NCBI GenBank assembly: GCA_016707585.1
Contig: JADJHL010000002.1
Coordinates: 310,001 to 374,000 of the forward strand
Origin: Ignavibacteriales bacterium
GTDB lineage: Bacteria; Bacteroidota; Ignavibacteria; Ignavibacteriales; Ignavibacteriaceae
Length of the DNA stretch: 64,000 nt
Direction of reading: 5' to 3'
Position numbers and translations under genes: made by a program. A model generated the notes under the pieces. It was not told the origin of the DNA and searched no databases. It saw only the letters and a list, made by a program, of their open reading frames with translations. Below are positions 44,034 through 52,339 of the stretch, in pieces; positions within the stretch are counted from its first letter, which is position 1, and every line of letters starts with the position of its first letter.

Positions 44034-44103
44034 TGTCATTACGGCATTGAGCCGGAATCCATTTTTAATTTGTACTGCAGATTCCCACCTTCGCGGGAAT
44101 GAC
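44034..44103. repeat. TGTCATTCC-type intergenic repeat, copy 4 (between feoB halves)
   Basis: It starts TGTCATTACGGCATTGAGCC and ends TTCGCGGGAATGACG, with internal CCGG and CGCGGGAA pairing segments. It fills nearly all of the gap between the stop of the GTPase gene and the start of the permease gene. Confidence 0.8.
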
Positions 44104-44113
44104 GTTTATTAAA

Positions 44114-44917
44114 TTATACTTCAACTTCGCTCAGATTAACATCTTTCTTAAGATTACCAAGATCACCATTTCGTATTGCATCAATTATACTTTGATCGCC
44201 TTCAAGCAAACGTAAAGCAACCCAGCGCAAATTTGGCAGATTTGGATATTCAACTTCTATTTCTCTACTTAATTTTTCTATCGCAGAATTTAATTCTGAT
44301 GAACTTGTTTTTATTCTATAAGGTTTACAAATGTATTTTCCCGTTGCAACATCGTGAATAGTATTTAAAAGCTCATTCATCCCTTCACCCTGTCTTGCTG
44401 ATGTTGGAACAACCGGAATTCCTAATTCTTTGGATAAAGTCCGATCATCAATACTAATTCCATTACGCTTTGCCTCATCCTTAAGGTTAAGACACAATAC
44501 AGCACGATTTGTGATTTCTAGAATTTGTAAAACTAAATTTAAATTTCTTTCAACTCGAGTTGCATCAACAACAATAACAGTAACATCTGGCTGACCAAAT
44601 AAAATAAAATCACGCGCCACTTCTTCATCTGTACTGGTTGATAATAGTGAATATGTTCCTGGCAAATCAACAAGCTTAAATTTTTTCTCGCTGTATTCAA
44701 ATCCACCTTCAGCTCGTGTAACAGTTTTTCCAGGCCAGTTGCCAGTATGCTGCCTTAATCCGGTTAGATAGTTAAACACAGTACTTTTACCTGTGTTTGG
44801 ATTTCCTGCAAGAGCAACAACAAAATCAAAACTGCTCATATCAATGCCAAGTTTTTTTAGATTGCCCATATTGTGTACAGGGCAATTTGCACAATTATTT
44901 AATTCTGAGTTATTCAT
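44114..44917 (-). CDS. feoB: FeoB GTPase domain (split from its permease)
   Basis: This 267-residue cytoplasmic GTPase carries the FeoB nucleotide motifs: G1 GNPNTGKST (38-46), G3 DLPGTYS (84-90) and G4 NLKD (144-147). The GDI-like helical part at the end (NLPNLRWVALRLLEGD) runs to NLSEVEV. A CxxC pair (C9, C12) at the N-terminus is unusual. Its stop and start overlap the upstream DtxR-FeoA gene by 4 bp (ATGA). Together with the following gene it forms a two-part FeoB. Confidence 0.9.
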   Translation of the reverse strand: MNNSELNNCANCPVHNMGNLKKLGIDMSSFDFVVALAGNPNTGKSTVFNYLTGLRQHTGNWPGKTVTRAEGGFEYSEKKFKLVDLPGTYSLLSTSTDEEVARDFILFGQPDVTVIVVDATRVERNLNLVLQILEITNRAVLCLNLKDEAKRNGISIDDRTLSKELGIPVVPTSARQGEGMNELLNTIHDVATGKYICKPYRIKTSSSELNSAIEKLSREIEVEYPNLPNLRWVALRLLEGDQSIIDAIRNGDLGNLKKDVNLSEVEV

Positions 44918-45942
44918 TTTTTACTGGTTATGTCTTCTAAATAAATTCTATCTGTTTGTTGTTTGCGAAGTGCAACCGTTGTACCACGAACTTTGTAAGC
45001 AACAGGATCACCTGTAAAACTTTCAAGTTCCGCTTCTATTTTTGTTCCTGGCACAATTCCCAAATCCATTAATCTTCTTCGTTGCTGCCCGCGCAAAACT
45101 TTTGCTATCCCAAGAATTGTTCCTTCTTCTCCAATTTTAAGCGAAGACAATCTTTTAAAATTTCCCTCCACCTGTTTTTCAAGTTTTACAACTCCAACCG
45201 TAATATTTCCAGCAATTAAGGGAGATAAAACACATTCTTCTCCGTTTGCAACAAACTTTAAGCGGCTAGCAGTTACTTCAATCATTCTAATTTGCATTCC
45301 AGGATACAATCCTTCTGCAACTATCTGGCTGTAAATTGTATGCGGTTCATCTTCAACATGAATAATGTTACCAAATTCTCCCACTTTCATTTCAGTTAAA
45401 GGTTTCCCTTTTTTTACGGGAATATCACCGGAAGCCGTTGGAATAGGATCGCCGTGCGGATCAAAAACCGGGTTACCAATTTGTGCTGCAAGTTTGTTTG
45501 CTTGTTCAGGTGTTAAAGTATGTTCAAGTTCTTCTGCTTTTGTGTGCCATTCGTTTTCTGTTACGCTAGTTTCATCTGCAAGATATTTTTCCCAAAGACG
45601 ATGAACTCTGATAACTCTTAACGCATAAGATTTTCCATCCGATGTTAATGTAAGTTCCTCTTTGTTTGTATTTACAAGTCCTAACGATTCTAGTTTAGCA
45701 ATAATATTTGTGGCATCATCTGCAGAAATTGAAAGACTGCCTGCTATTCCGTTGATGTTGCAGTATGAACTATTGTACTCGCAGTTGTATAAATATTTTA
45801 AAGCATCTTCAATTAAAACTTTTCTTTTTGCATACTTAGATTTTTTCCAGGTTGCCAAAATTCCTTTGTTTGGATAAATGATCAACACCGTGATAACAGA
45901 GATTAATATGCCAATTATCAAAAGCATTAATGGTTCATTCAT
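44914..45942 (-). CDS. Membrane-anchored DtxR-type regulator fused to two FeoA domains
   Basis: This 342-residue protein has one TM helix (~4-23, LMLLIIGILISVITVLIIY) and a basic linker. A winged-helix DtxR domain follows (~40-115) with the metal-binding/dimerisation region (VIRVHRLWEKYLAD, AEELEHTLTPEQ, NPVFDPHGDPIP to ~165). Two FeoA/SH3-like domains follow: ~183-256 (VGEFGNIIHVEDEPHTIY, EGLYPGMQIRMIEV) and ~265-338 (IGEEGTILGIAKVLRGQQRR, LMDLGIVPGTKIEAELE). It may sense metal at the membrane and regulate FeoB directly through FeoA, or act as a tethered repressor. The fusion resembles metal ABC permease-DtxR fusions, and the TM could be a remnant of one. Confidence 0.85.
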   Translation of the reverse strand: MNEPLMLLIIGILISVITVLIIYPNKGILATWKKSKYAKRKVLIEDALKYLYNCEYNSSYCNINGIAGSLSISADDATNIIAKLESLGLVNTNKEELTLTSDGKSYALRVIRVHRLWEKYLADETSVTENEWHTKAEELEHTLTPEQANKLAAQIGNPVFDPHGDPIPTASGDIPVKKGKPLTEMKVGEFGNIIHVEDEPHTIYSQIVAEGLYPGMQIRMIEVTASRLKFVANGEECVLSPLIAGNITVGVVKLEKQVEGNFKRLSSLKIGEEGTILGIAKVLRGQQRRRLMDLGIVPGTKIEAELESFTGDPVAYKVRGTTVALRKQQTDRIYLEDITSKK

Positions 45943-45950
45943 AACTTTGC

Positions 45951-46610
45951 CTATTTTATCTTTTCTACAAAAATGTTTGATGCAATTTTGTTACTTATGT
46001 TCATTTCTTTATTATCTATTTTTACAAGTACAGAGCCATCATATTCAAGTTTATCTTTAATGATAATTTCTTTGCCAAGACTAATTCCAATTTTTGTTAT
46101 GTATGATAAAAGATTTTTTACGTCATCATTTACACGAATAACTTTTACAATATCATTTTCACTTAGCTCAGTTATTGCAACCACAGATTTTGATTTTTTT
46201 ATTTTACCATTTTTATCTGGAATTGGATAACCGTGCGGATCAAACTCGGGATAATCTAAAAATTCTTCCAGAAGATTAATCAACTCATCAGAAGATGAAT
46301 GCTCAAGTTTTTCTGCTTCTTCATGAACTTTATCCCAGCTCATTCCAAGAGTTTGATTGAGAAACACTTCCCAAATTCTATGTCTGCGCAACATATTCTT
46401 TGCGTAAGATTCGCCATCATTGGTAAGTTTTATACTTTTATATTTTTTGTAATCAACAAAACCATCGCGCGAAAGTTTGCGCAACATATCGGTTACAGCA
46501 GCATTAGAAATCTCAAGTTTTTCTGCTAAAAGATTTGGCTTTATCTCTCCTGCATCATCAAGATTTCTAAAAATTGCAGTTAAATAATCTTCTTGTGAAA
46601 TATTATTCAT
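45951..46610 (-). CDS. DtxR/MntR family metal-dependent repressor
   Basis: This 219-residue protein has an N-terminal winged helix (EDYLTAIFRNLDD, KLEISNAAVTDMLRKLSRDG). The dimerisation/metal domain has LRRHRIWEVFLNQTLGMSW, AEKLEHSSSDELINLLEEF and PEFDPHGYPIPDKNG. A C-terminal FeoA-like SH3 domain follows. Such proteins bind operators when loaded with Fe2+ or Mn2+. It is the first gene of the Feo run, 8 bp before the DtxR-FeoA fusion, with a perfect palindrome overlapping its predicted promoter. Confidence 0.92.
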   Translation of the reverse strand: MNNISQEDYLTAIFRNLDDAGEIKPNLLAEKLEISNAAVTDMLRKLSRDGFVDYKKYKSIKLTNDGESYAKNMLRRHRIWEVFLNQTLGMSWDKVHEEAEKLEHSSSDELINLLEEFLDYPEFDPHGYPIPDKNGKIKKSKSVVAITELSENDIVKVIRVNDDVKNLLSYITKIGISLGKEIIIKDKLEYDGSVLVKIDNKEMNISNKIASNIFVEKIK

Positions 46611-46631
46611 TTAAGTTCTTTTAATTATAAA

Positions 46632-46667
46632 TTTAAGTATACTTAAACTTAGGGAATGATAAAACAA
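46632..46667 (-). promoter_or_regulatory. Predicted feo operon promoter with overlapping 16-bp palindromic operator
   Basis: The minus strand has TTG at 46667-46665, a 19-bp spacer and TAAGTATA at 46645-46638, close to the Bacteroidota -33/-7 pattern. TTTAAGTATACTTAAA at 46632-46647 is a perfect palindrome covering the -7 box. That is the expected position for DtxR-family repression by the adjacent regulator. Confidence 0.55.
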
Positions 46668-46710
46668 AAGGCAAAGCGTAAAAATTTGCCTGTATATAAA
46701 ATCACACCAG

Positions 46711-47343
46711 TTATTTTTTAAGGTAAGCTTCTAATGAATGAAGTGAATCAATGTATTCGACATTTTTGTATTTCTTTAGCACCTTATCAGAATTTTCTGC
46801 TAAGGCCTGGCCGCCAACTATTATTTTTTTTGTAGGAAAAAATCTTGTCAGATGATCAACCACGTCTAAAAATCTACCAAGATTTAAATACAAGCTCCAG
46901 GAAAGCGCAATTACCTCAGGATCTATTTGTTTAACAAACTTAAGAATCTCTTTTGAGGGAACTGAGGCACCAAGATAATATGAATTCCATCCTTCAAGTT
47001 CAAAAACATTGGAAACCATTTTTGCACCGATTTCATGAAATTCTTTATCGATACAGGTTACAACAACTTTTCTATCCGAGTTTGAGTTTCCAACCGGGGC
47101 AAATCTACTTATAAGTGATTCCACAATTTGAGTTGCCATATGTTCTTCAGGAATTGACATTTTATCATGATCCCAGAGTTTGCCAATTCTGTACAAAGAT
47201 TTTTTGAACAACTCGTTATAAATATCTTTTAAATCGTATCCATCATTTAATAATGATTGTACGATGTGAGTACATTTTTCTTTTTCGCCATCAACAAGTG
47301 AGTTAAAAAAGCTTAAAAAATGTGATTGTTTAATTTCTTTCAT
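46711..47343 (-). CDS. Stand-alone cobalamin-binding protein, CarH photoreceptor-like
   Basis: This 210-residue protein consists only of a four-helix cap (~1-85) and a B12-binding Rossmann domain (~90-210). The cap has W57-x9-E67-H68 (LWDHDKMSIPEEHMA), the motif that shields adenosylcobalamin in CarH light sensors. The Rossmann part has E101-F-H103-E-I-G, the lower-ligand His motif in the ExHxxG form, plus YLGASVPSKEIL and IIVGGQALAEN. No MerR DNA-binding domain is present. Methyltransferase corrinoid proteins are the alternative, but their motif is DxHDIG and they lack W-x9-EH. It is divergent from the acyl-CoA synthetase fusion. Confidence 0.82.
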   Translation of the reverse strand: MKEIKQSHFLSFFNSLVDGEKEKCTHIVQSLLNDGYDLKDIYNELFKKSLYRIGKLWDHDKMSIPEEHMATQIVESLISRFAPVGNSNSDRKVVVTCIDKEFHEIGAKMVSNVFELEGWNSYYLGASVPSKEILKFVKQIDPEVIALSWSLYLNLGRFLDVVDHLTRFFPTKKIIVGGQALAENSDKVLKKYKNVEYIDSLHSLEAYLKK

Positions 47344-47425
47344 AATAAATCCAACGAACTATTTATAAAGTAATAATTCGTTTTTGTATAAAAAAGTTCC
47401 ATTAACATAAAAATATTTGTTTACA

Positions 47426-47478
47426 ATCTATAAAAAAATGAGCTTTTGCTATAAAGTAAAGTTATATTTTTTATAGAT
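47426..47478. promoter_or_regulatory. Inverted repeat in the B12-sensor/acyl-CoA synthetase divergent region
   Basis: ATCTATAAAAAA (47426-47437) and TTTTTTATAGAT (47467-47478) are perfect 12-bp inverted arms separated by 29 bp. They lie close to the acyl-CoA synthetase start and could be an operator pair, though AT-richness raises the chance of coincidence. Confidence 0.35.
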
Positions 47479-47513
47479 AAAGCATATTTTAGCAGAAAAA
47501 GTAAAGATAAAAA

Positions 47514-50500
47514 ATGACCAACCAATCAAAATCTTCATTATCAGAAATTCTGGAAAAGATAAATGCAGGTAAGGCTGCGTTAGAGCAAAATGAAATTGAT
47601 GATTTATTTGCCAATCTTAGTATAGAGATAAATAGAACTGTAAAAGAAAATTTTCTAAACGAAGCCGAAGAAAGTAAAAACTGGTTAAACATCTTAAATG
47701 GATTGTTTGAATCTGAACTTGCTAATTCTTTTATGAAAAGTATTGATAAGGAATTGTTTTTTTCATTCGGCAACTATCTTGTTTCATTTTCAGAAAATCA
47801 AAATTTAATTATAAACTCTATAATTCATAGCTATTTAAATCTTTTCCGTAATTCATATTTTTTGCAAAATATTTATGATGAAAGAAAATGGGATAACCTT
47901 GTAAATAAATTAATCATTCAAAGTTCATATACATTTGATGTTTTATTTAATCAAAGAGTCAATCAGTATAAAAGAAAAAATCTTTTTAGAATTATTAATG
48001 ATGATAAAACTATTGATTATAGCTGGGATAAGACAAATGAAATAATTTCAACTTATCGAACATCGCTTAATAATTTAATGTTTGAAATCTCTTCTGAAAA
48101 TAAAATTATTGCTTTTTTGTTAGAGAATAGTTTAGAAATGGTTATGCTCGATCTTGCCTGTTTAACCTCTGGAAATGTTAATGCAATGATTCCTGCAAAT
48201 TCTGTATCAGAGCATATTTCATTTATACTAAATCAAACAAAAGCACCGGTACTTTTTGCAGATGATGAAAAACAATTGGCAAAAATCAGATCGATAAAAA
48301 AAGAAGCTCCTTATTTAAAAACTGTTGTATTAATAAAAGGAAATGCTGCAGAAGATTGGGTAATTAGTTTTGAGGAATTTAAAGCACTTGCCTCACATAA
48401 TAATCCTGAAGTTAATCCAGATATAAAACCAGATTCACTTGCTACAATAATGTACACTTCAGGAACTACTGGAGAACCAAAAGGAATTATGTTTTCACAC
48501 GCCAACATTGTGTACAAAAGATTTTGCCGCGCAATGGCAATTCCAGGCATTGGCGATAAAGACAGGTATCTAGCCTTCCTTCCTCTTTACCATACATTTG
48601 GAAGATGGCTTGAGATGACTGGAGCAATTTTCTGGGGTGCTGAATATTGTTTTATGGAAAATCCATCATTGGAAACAATGATTGAAAATATGCAGCTTGT
48701 TAAGCCTACAATTTTTATATCAATTCCTAAAAAATGGATTCAGCTTTATGAATACATTATCACTCGAATTGACATTGAGGTTGATAATGATGAAATAATT
48801 AAAAGCGCTGTATTAAATGCAACTGGTGGAGAATTAAAATGGGGACTTTCGGCCGCGGGATTTTTACCTCCCGATATTTTTAGATTTTTCCAGCGTTATG
48901 GAATTGAATTAATGAGCGGCTTTGGAATGACTGAAGCAACTGGCGGAATAACAATGACTCCGCCTTTTCAGTATAGAGAAAATTCTCTTGGAAAGGCTTT
49001 ACCAGGAATAGAAATAAAAATTGGTGAAGATGGGGAAATTTTGATTCGTGGACCTTATGTGATGATTAATTATTACAATCAAAGTTTGGATGAAACTTTT
49101 GATGCTGATGGATGGCTTGCAACTGGTGATGTAATGCGAATGGATAAGGATGGATTTATTGAAATAATTGATCGCAAAAAAGAGATTTACAAAAACATTA
49201 AAGGAGAAACGATTGCACCTCAAAAGATCGAAAATCTTTTTCGTGATTTTGAATTTGTAAAACAAGTTTTTCTTGTGGGTGATCATAGACCTTTTAACAC
49301 ACTTTTAATTTTTCCTGATTTGATTTCTGACAATTCTCCATTAAAAAAAATGGATGAACAACAATTACAGGATTATTTTTCAACTGTAATAGTATCTGTA
49401 AATAATTTTCTTGCTCCATTTGAACGCATTGTTGATTTCAGATTAATAAATCGTGCATTTAATGATGATCAAAATGAATTAACTCCAAAAGGGACTTATA
49501 AACGCAGAGTGATTGAAAAAAATTTTGAAGATATAATTATTTTGATGTATCAAAAAGATCATCTTTCACTTCCACTTGGAAAGTATGAAATAAAAATCCC
49601 AAACTGGTTTTTGAGAGAAAAAGGAGCCTTAAGTCGTGATGTTTTTCTAAAAAATAATTTTCTTTCAATACCAAAGCATAATTCATCACTTGAGATAAAA
49701 GTTGTAGATGAAGAAAAAAATGTTTTTCAATTAGGAAATTATTCGTACAAAATCAGCTCAAAACAAATTGATCTTCAGGATATCTTAACAAATCCCTACT
49801 ACTGGCTCGGCAATACTGATCTTGTTGAATTTGCCGGGCAAGGGATTTTTAGATGGTTTAGGAAATCTGAAACAGAAAAAGGATTGGAGTTTGTTGATAG
49901 AATTACAAATGTAAAATCAACAGAACAAGATTATAATCACTTAAAAGAGATTTTTGAAGCAAAGGAAATTTCAATTCTTGGTTTGCATTTTGCTGAAACA
50001 CTAATTCAATCCGAAAGTAACTCTTATTTAGGTTTGGCCGCTTTATATTTTAATGAAATTCTAAAAGACATTAAATCAACACACTATAAATTAGCTGTTG
50101 AGTTAGCTTGTAGACCAGCACTTATCTTTGATATATCAACCAAAAGAAAAATATTTTTATCAGCATTGCAATCCCGTAAAAAAGAAAACTTCCGTAGATT
50201 TTTAGATATATACACTTGCGATGATTATAAATTTTTAAGCAACGAGGTAATAATCGCAATTGATAATATTAGTCGAGGAAGCGAAAACTTAGTTGAGATA
50301 GAAAGTGTGTTAGCCGATAGAGCAAAAATTCTTTCCTCAAAATCTAATCTTAATAAAACTGCAATCCCGAGTTTATTCCACTTACTTGTAAGTTATGGTG
50401 TAAATCATCCTTCCAGCTATGAAAGAATTAGAAGATTCTTTTTGCAGTTTGAACTTTATGGATCAACAAAAGATTTAAGAAACATTGCACAAAAATCACG

Positions 50501-52295
50501 ATTAGAAGTAAGAAACCAGTTTACAGATTGGCTTGGCGAAAATCCACGTGTAGCTGTAGACCCCGAAACTGGTGAGGAATATCGATGGGATGATGTTTTA
50601 GTTTTTGATCAGTCAATCTCAGAAGCTGAACAAGAAATTTTGAGAAGAGCTATTTCTGAAAAACAAATTATTCGTGAAGCAATTTTTCTTTTTTCAGGAA
50701 GTGTACTTATTTCCTTAAACAATATTTTGCCTTCGGGTGTATGGATAAGCAAATTTTCAGAATCAGAAAATAGATCCGTATTCCGAGTAACTGTTCAAAC
50801 AAGATTTTTGGGCGGATTTGATTTAGCAATTCATCTTAATCACAATGAGTCAGATGAAACAATTCAGGAAGAAATAAAATGGAAAGTGATTGCTGGAACA
50901 GAAAGCAATGGTGAAAAGCTTGCAGCAAAACTTGGCGGTTTGTGGGAAGATTATAATCTGTGGACTGAAGAATTTGTTGGTGATGAATCTGCTGAAAAAT
51001 TTATTAGAAGAGAATATAAACGAAATGATGAATTAACTTTAGAAAAACTTCGAAATCTCTGGAAGTTTTTTGTTTGGAATGCTGCCGCAGCTTACGTAAA
51101 ATTTTGGAAGCTATCTGACATGAAAATGGAGCTTGTTGATAGCACTCCAGATGATATTATAGTTGCTCAGCACGATTACCAAACTAAATGTTTAATCACT
51201 TCTTTTTCTAGAAGAAGAAAAACAGAATCCACTTTAAGTTTTATAATGAATTTTTATGAAAGTTTTGTTAAACAAACTGAGGATAAATATCCGCAAATAA
51301 AAAAAGCTTCCGTTTGGAATGCTATTTTCTCAGGAATAATTGAAGCGCTTGGAATTGATGATGGAATAGTTTTAATAACTAAATTGAAAAAAGAACTTGA
51401 ACATTCAAACATTGATATCAAAGACAATATTAATTATAGAATTGACTCGTTGCTTCATAACATTCAAAACCATGGTTATTTACCAAAGCAATTGTACTTT
51501 TCTGTTAAAAGATTTCATCGGTGGCATGATTTAAATAAAGATGCTTCATTGTCAGCGCAATCTGAAATGATTTACGAGATGTATGATACTTATCGTTTGT
51601 TTGATCTTGAAGAACAATATCCAGCTGCACGAACAAGGTTTTTTCTTGAAACAGTTTTTTATAACTCACCACAAAGATTTAAAGATGTACTTCGCGATCT
51701 TGTAAAAAAGCAAAGGAACAGAAAAATTTCTAAAGAAGAATCACTTAAGCTTATTAACGCTTTGCATTTTGAGTTTGAACTTGATGAAAAGGAAACTTAC
51801 TTTATTACAAGATTAGGCTACCCGCATTTAAAGCCTTCAGATTCAGCAGCATTGTTAAAAATAAAATCAGAGATTGCCGGACAACCAAATCTTGTTGTAC
51901 AGTTGGCAGATAATGAGGGAAATATATTTACAATTAGAAATCCAATAAATCCTAAAGAGATTTCAAAACTTCATCTGCTTTATATTGAAGCAAACTTAAA
52001 TGTTAACTTTAGGCCTGAACACCATTTTCTTGTCGCTGTTTCTGATAGAGGATTTATTATAGGTGGAGCCTTTTATTATCACACCGATGATGAAACAGTT
52101 CATATGGAAAAAATAGTCGTTTCAGATCGTTATCGTCGCAAAGGTATTAGCGAAGGATTGATGAATGATCTTTTTAATAGAGTTAAATCAGAAAAAATAA
52201 AATTTGTTACTACTGGATTTTTCCGCCCAGAGTATTTCTATCGTTTTGGATTTAAGATTGAACGAAAATATTCTGGATTGGTTAAAGAGTTGTAA
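47514..52295 (+). CDS. Acyl-CoA synthetase fused to a long unknown region and a C-terminal GNAT domain
   Basis: This is a 1593-residue multidomain protein. After a helical N-terminus (~1-130) comes an adenylate-forming synthetase (~135-690). Its P-loop is YTSGTTGEPKG at 314-324, FGMTEATGGITMTP follows, ATGDVMRMDKDGFIEIIDRKKE is the hinge, and the catalytic-lysine-type end is LTPKGTYKRR. This resembles long-chain fatty acyl-CoA ligases. Residues ~700-1480 are mostly helical and not recognised. The last ~80 residues form a GNAT domain with the acetyl-CoA loop VSDRYRRKGISEGLM and FFRPEYFYRFGF. It may activate a fatty acid and transfer an acyl group. The fusion is unusual; membrane location is unclear as no TM is obvious. 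Confidence 0.85.
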   Translation: MTNQSKSSLSEILEKINAGKAALEQNEIDDLFANLSIEINRTVKENFLNEAEESKNWLNILNGLFESELANSFMKSIDKELFFSFGNYLVSFSENQNLIINSIIHSYLNLFRNSYFLQNIYDERKWDNLVNKLIIQSSYTFDVLFNQRVNQYKRKNLFRIINDDKTIDYSWDKTNEIISTYRTSLNNLMFEISSENKIIAFLLENSLEMVMLDLACLTSGNVNAMIPANSVSEHISFILNQTKAPVLFADDEKQLAKIRSIKKEAPYLKTVVLIKGNAAEDWVISFEEFKALASHNNPEVNPDIKPDSLATIMYTSGTTGEPKGIMFSHANIVYKRFCRAMAIPGIGDKDRYLAFLPLYHTFGRWLEMTGAIFWGAEYCFMENPSLETMIENMQLVKPTIFISIPKKWIQLYEYIITRIDIEVDNDEIIKSAVLNATGGELKWGLSAAGFLPPDIFRFFQRYGIELMSGFGMTEATGGITMTPPFQYRENSLGKALPGIEIKIGEDGEILIRGPYVMINYYNQSLDETFDADGWLATGDVMRMDKDGFIEIIDRKKEIYKNIKGETIAPQKIENLFRDFEFVKQVFLVGDHRPFNTLLIFPDLISDNSPLKKMDEQQLQDYFSTVIVSVNNFLAPFERIVDFRLINRAFNDDQNELTPKGTYKRRVIEKNFEDIIILMYQKDHLSLPLGKYEIKIPNWFLREKGALSRDVFLKNNFLSIPKHNSSLEIKVVDEEKNVFQLGNYSYKISSKQIDLQDILTNPYYWLGNTDLVEFAGQGIFRWFRKSETEKGLEFVDRITNVKSTEQDYNHLKEIFEAKEISILGLHFAETLIQSESNSYLGLAALYFNEILKDIKSTHYKLAVELACRPALIFDISTKRKIFLSALQSRKKENFRRFLDIYTCDDYKFLSNEVIIAIDNISRGSENLVEIESVLADRAKILSSKSNLNKTAIPSLFHLLVSYGVNHPSSYERIRRFFLQFELYGSTKDLRNIAQKSRLEVRNQFTDWLGENPRVAVDPETGEEYRWDDVLVFDQSISEAEQEILRRAISEKQIIREAIFLFSGSVLISLNNILPSGVWISKFSESENRSVFRVTVQTRFLGGFDLAIHLNHNESDETIQEEIKWKVIAGTESNGEKLAAKLGGLWEDYNLWTEEFVGDESAEKFIRREYKRNDELTLEKLRNLWKFFVWNAAAAYVKFWKLSDMKMELVDSTPDDIIVAQHDYQTKCLITSFSRRRKTESTLSFIMNFYESFVKQTEDKYPQIKKASVWNAIFSGIIEALGIDDGIVLITKLKKELEHSNIDIKDNINYRIDSLLHNIQNHGYLPKQLYFSVKRFHRWHDLNKDASLSAQSEMIYEMYDTYRLFDLEEQYPAARTRFFLETVFYNSPQRFKDVLRDLVKKQRNRKISKEESLKLINALHFEFELDEKETYFITRLGYPHLKPSDSAALLKIKSEIAGQPNLVVQLADNEGNIFTIRNPINPKEISKLHLLYIEANLNVNFRPEHHFLVAVSDRGFIIGGAFYYHTDDETVHMEKIVVSDRYRRKGISEGLMNDLFNRVKSEKIKFVTTGFFRPEYFYRFGFKIERKYSGLVKEL

Positions 52296-52325
52296 AAGAT
52301 GAGGTTCTCGATTGAACCTCATCTT
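52296..52325. terminator. Terminator between the acyl-CoA synthetase gene and tonB (convergent)
   Basis: AAGATGAGGTT / AACCTCATCTT is a perfect 11-bp stem with an 8-nt loop, placed just after the acyl-CoA synthetase stop and before the tonB stop. The T-run is weak, so efficiency is uncertain; both orientations could use it. Confidence 0.7.
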
Positions 52326-52339
52326 GTGTTACCAAAACA

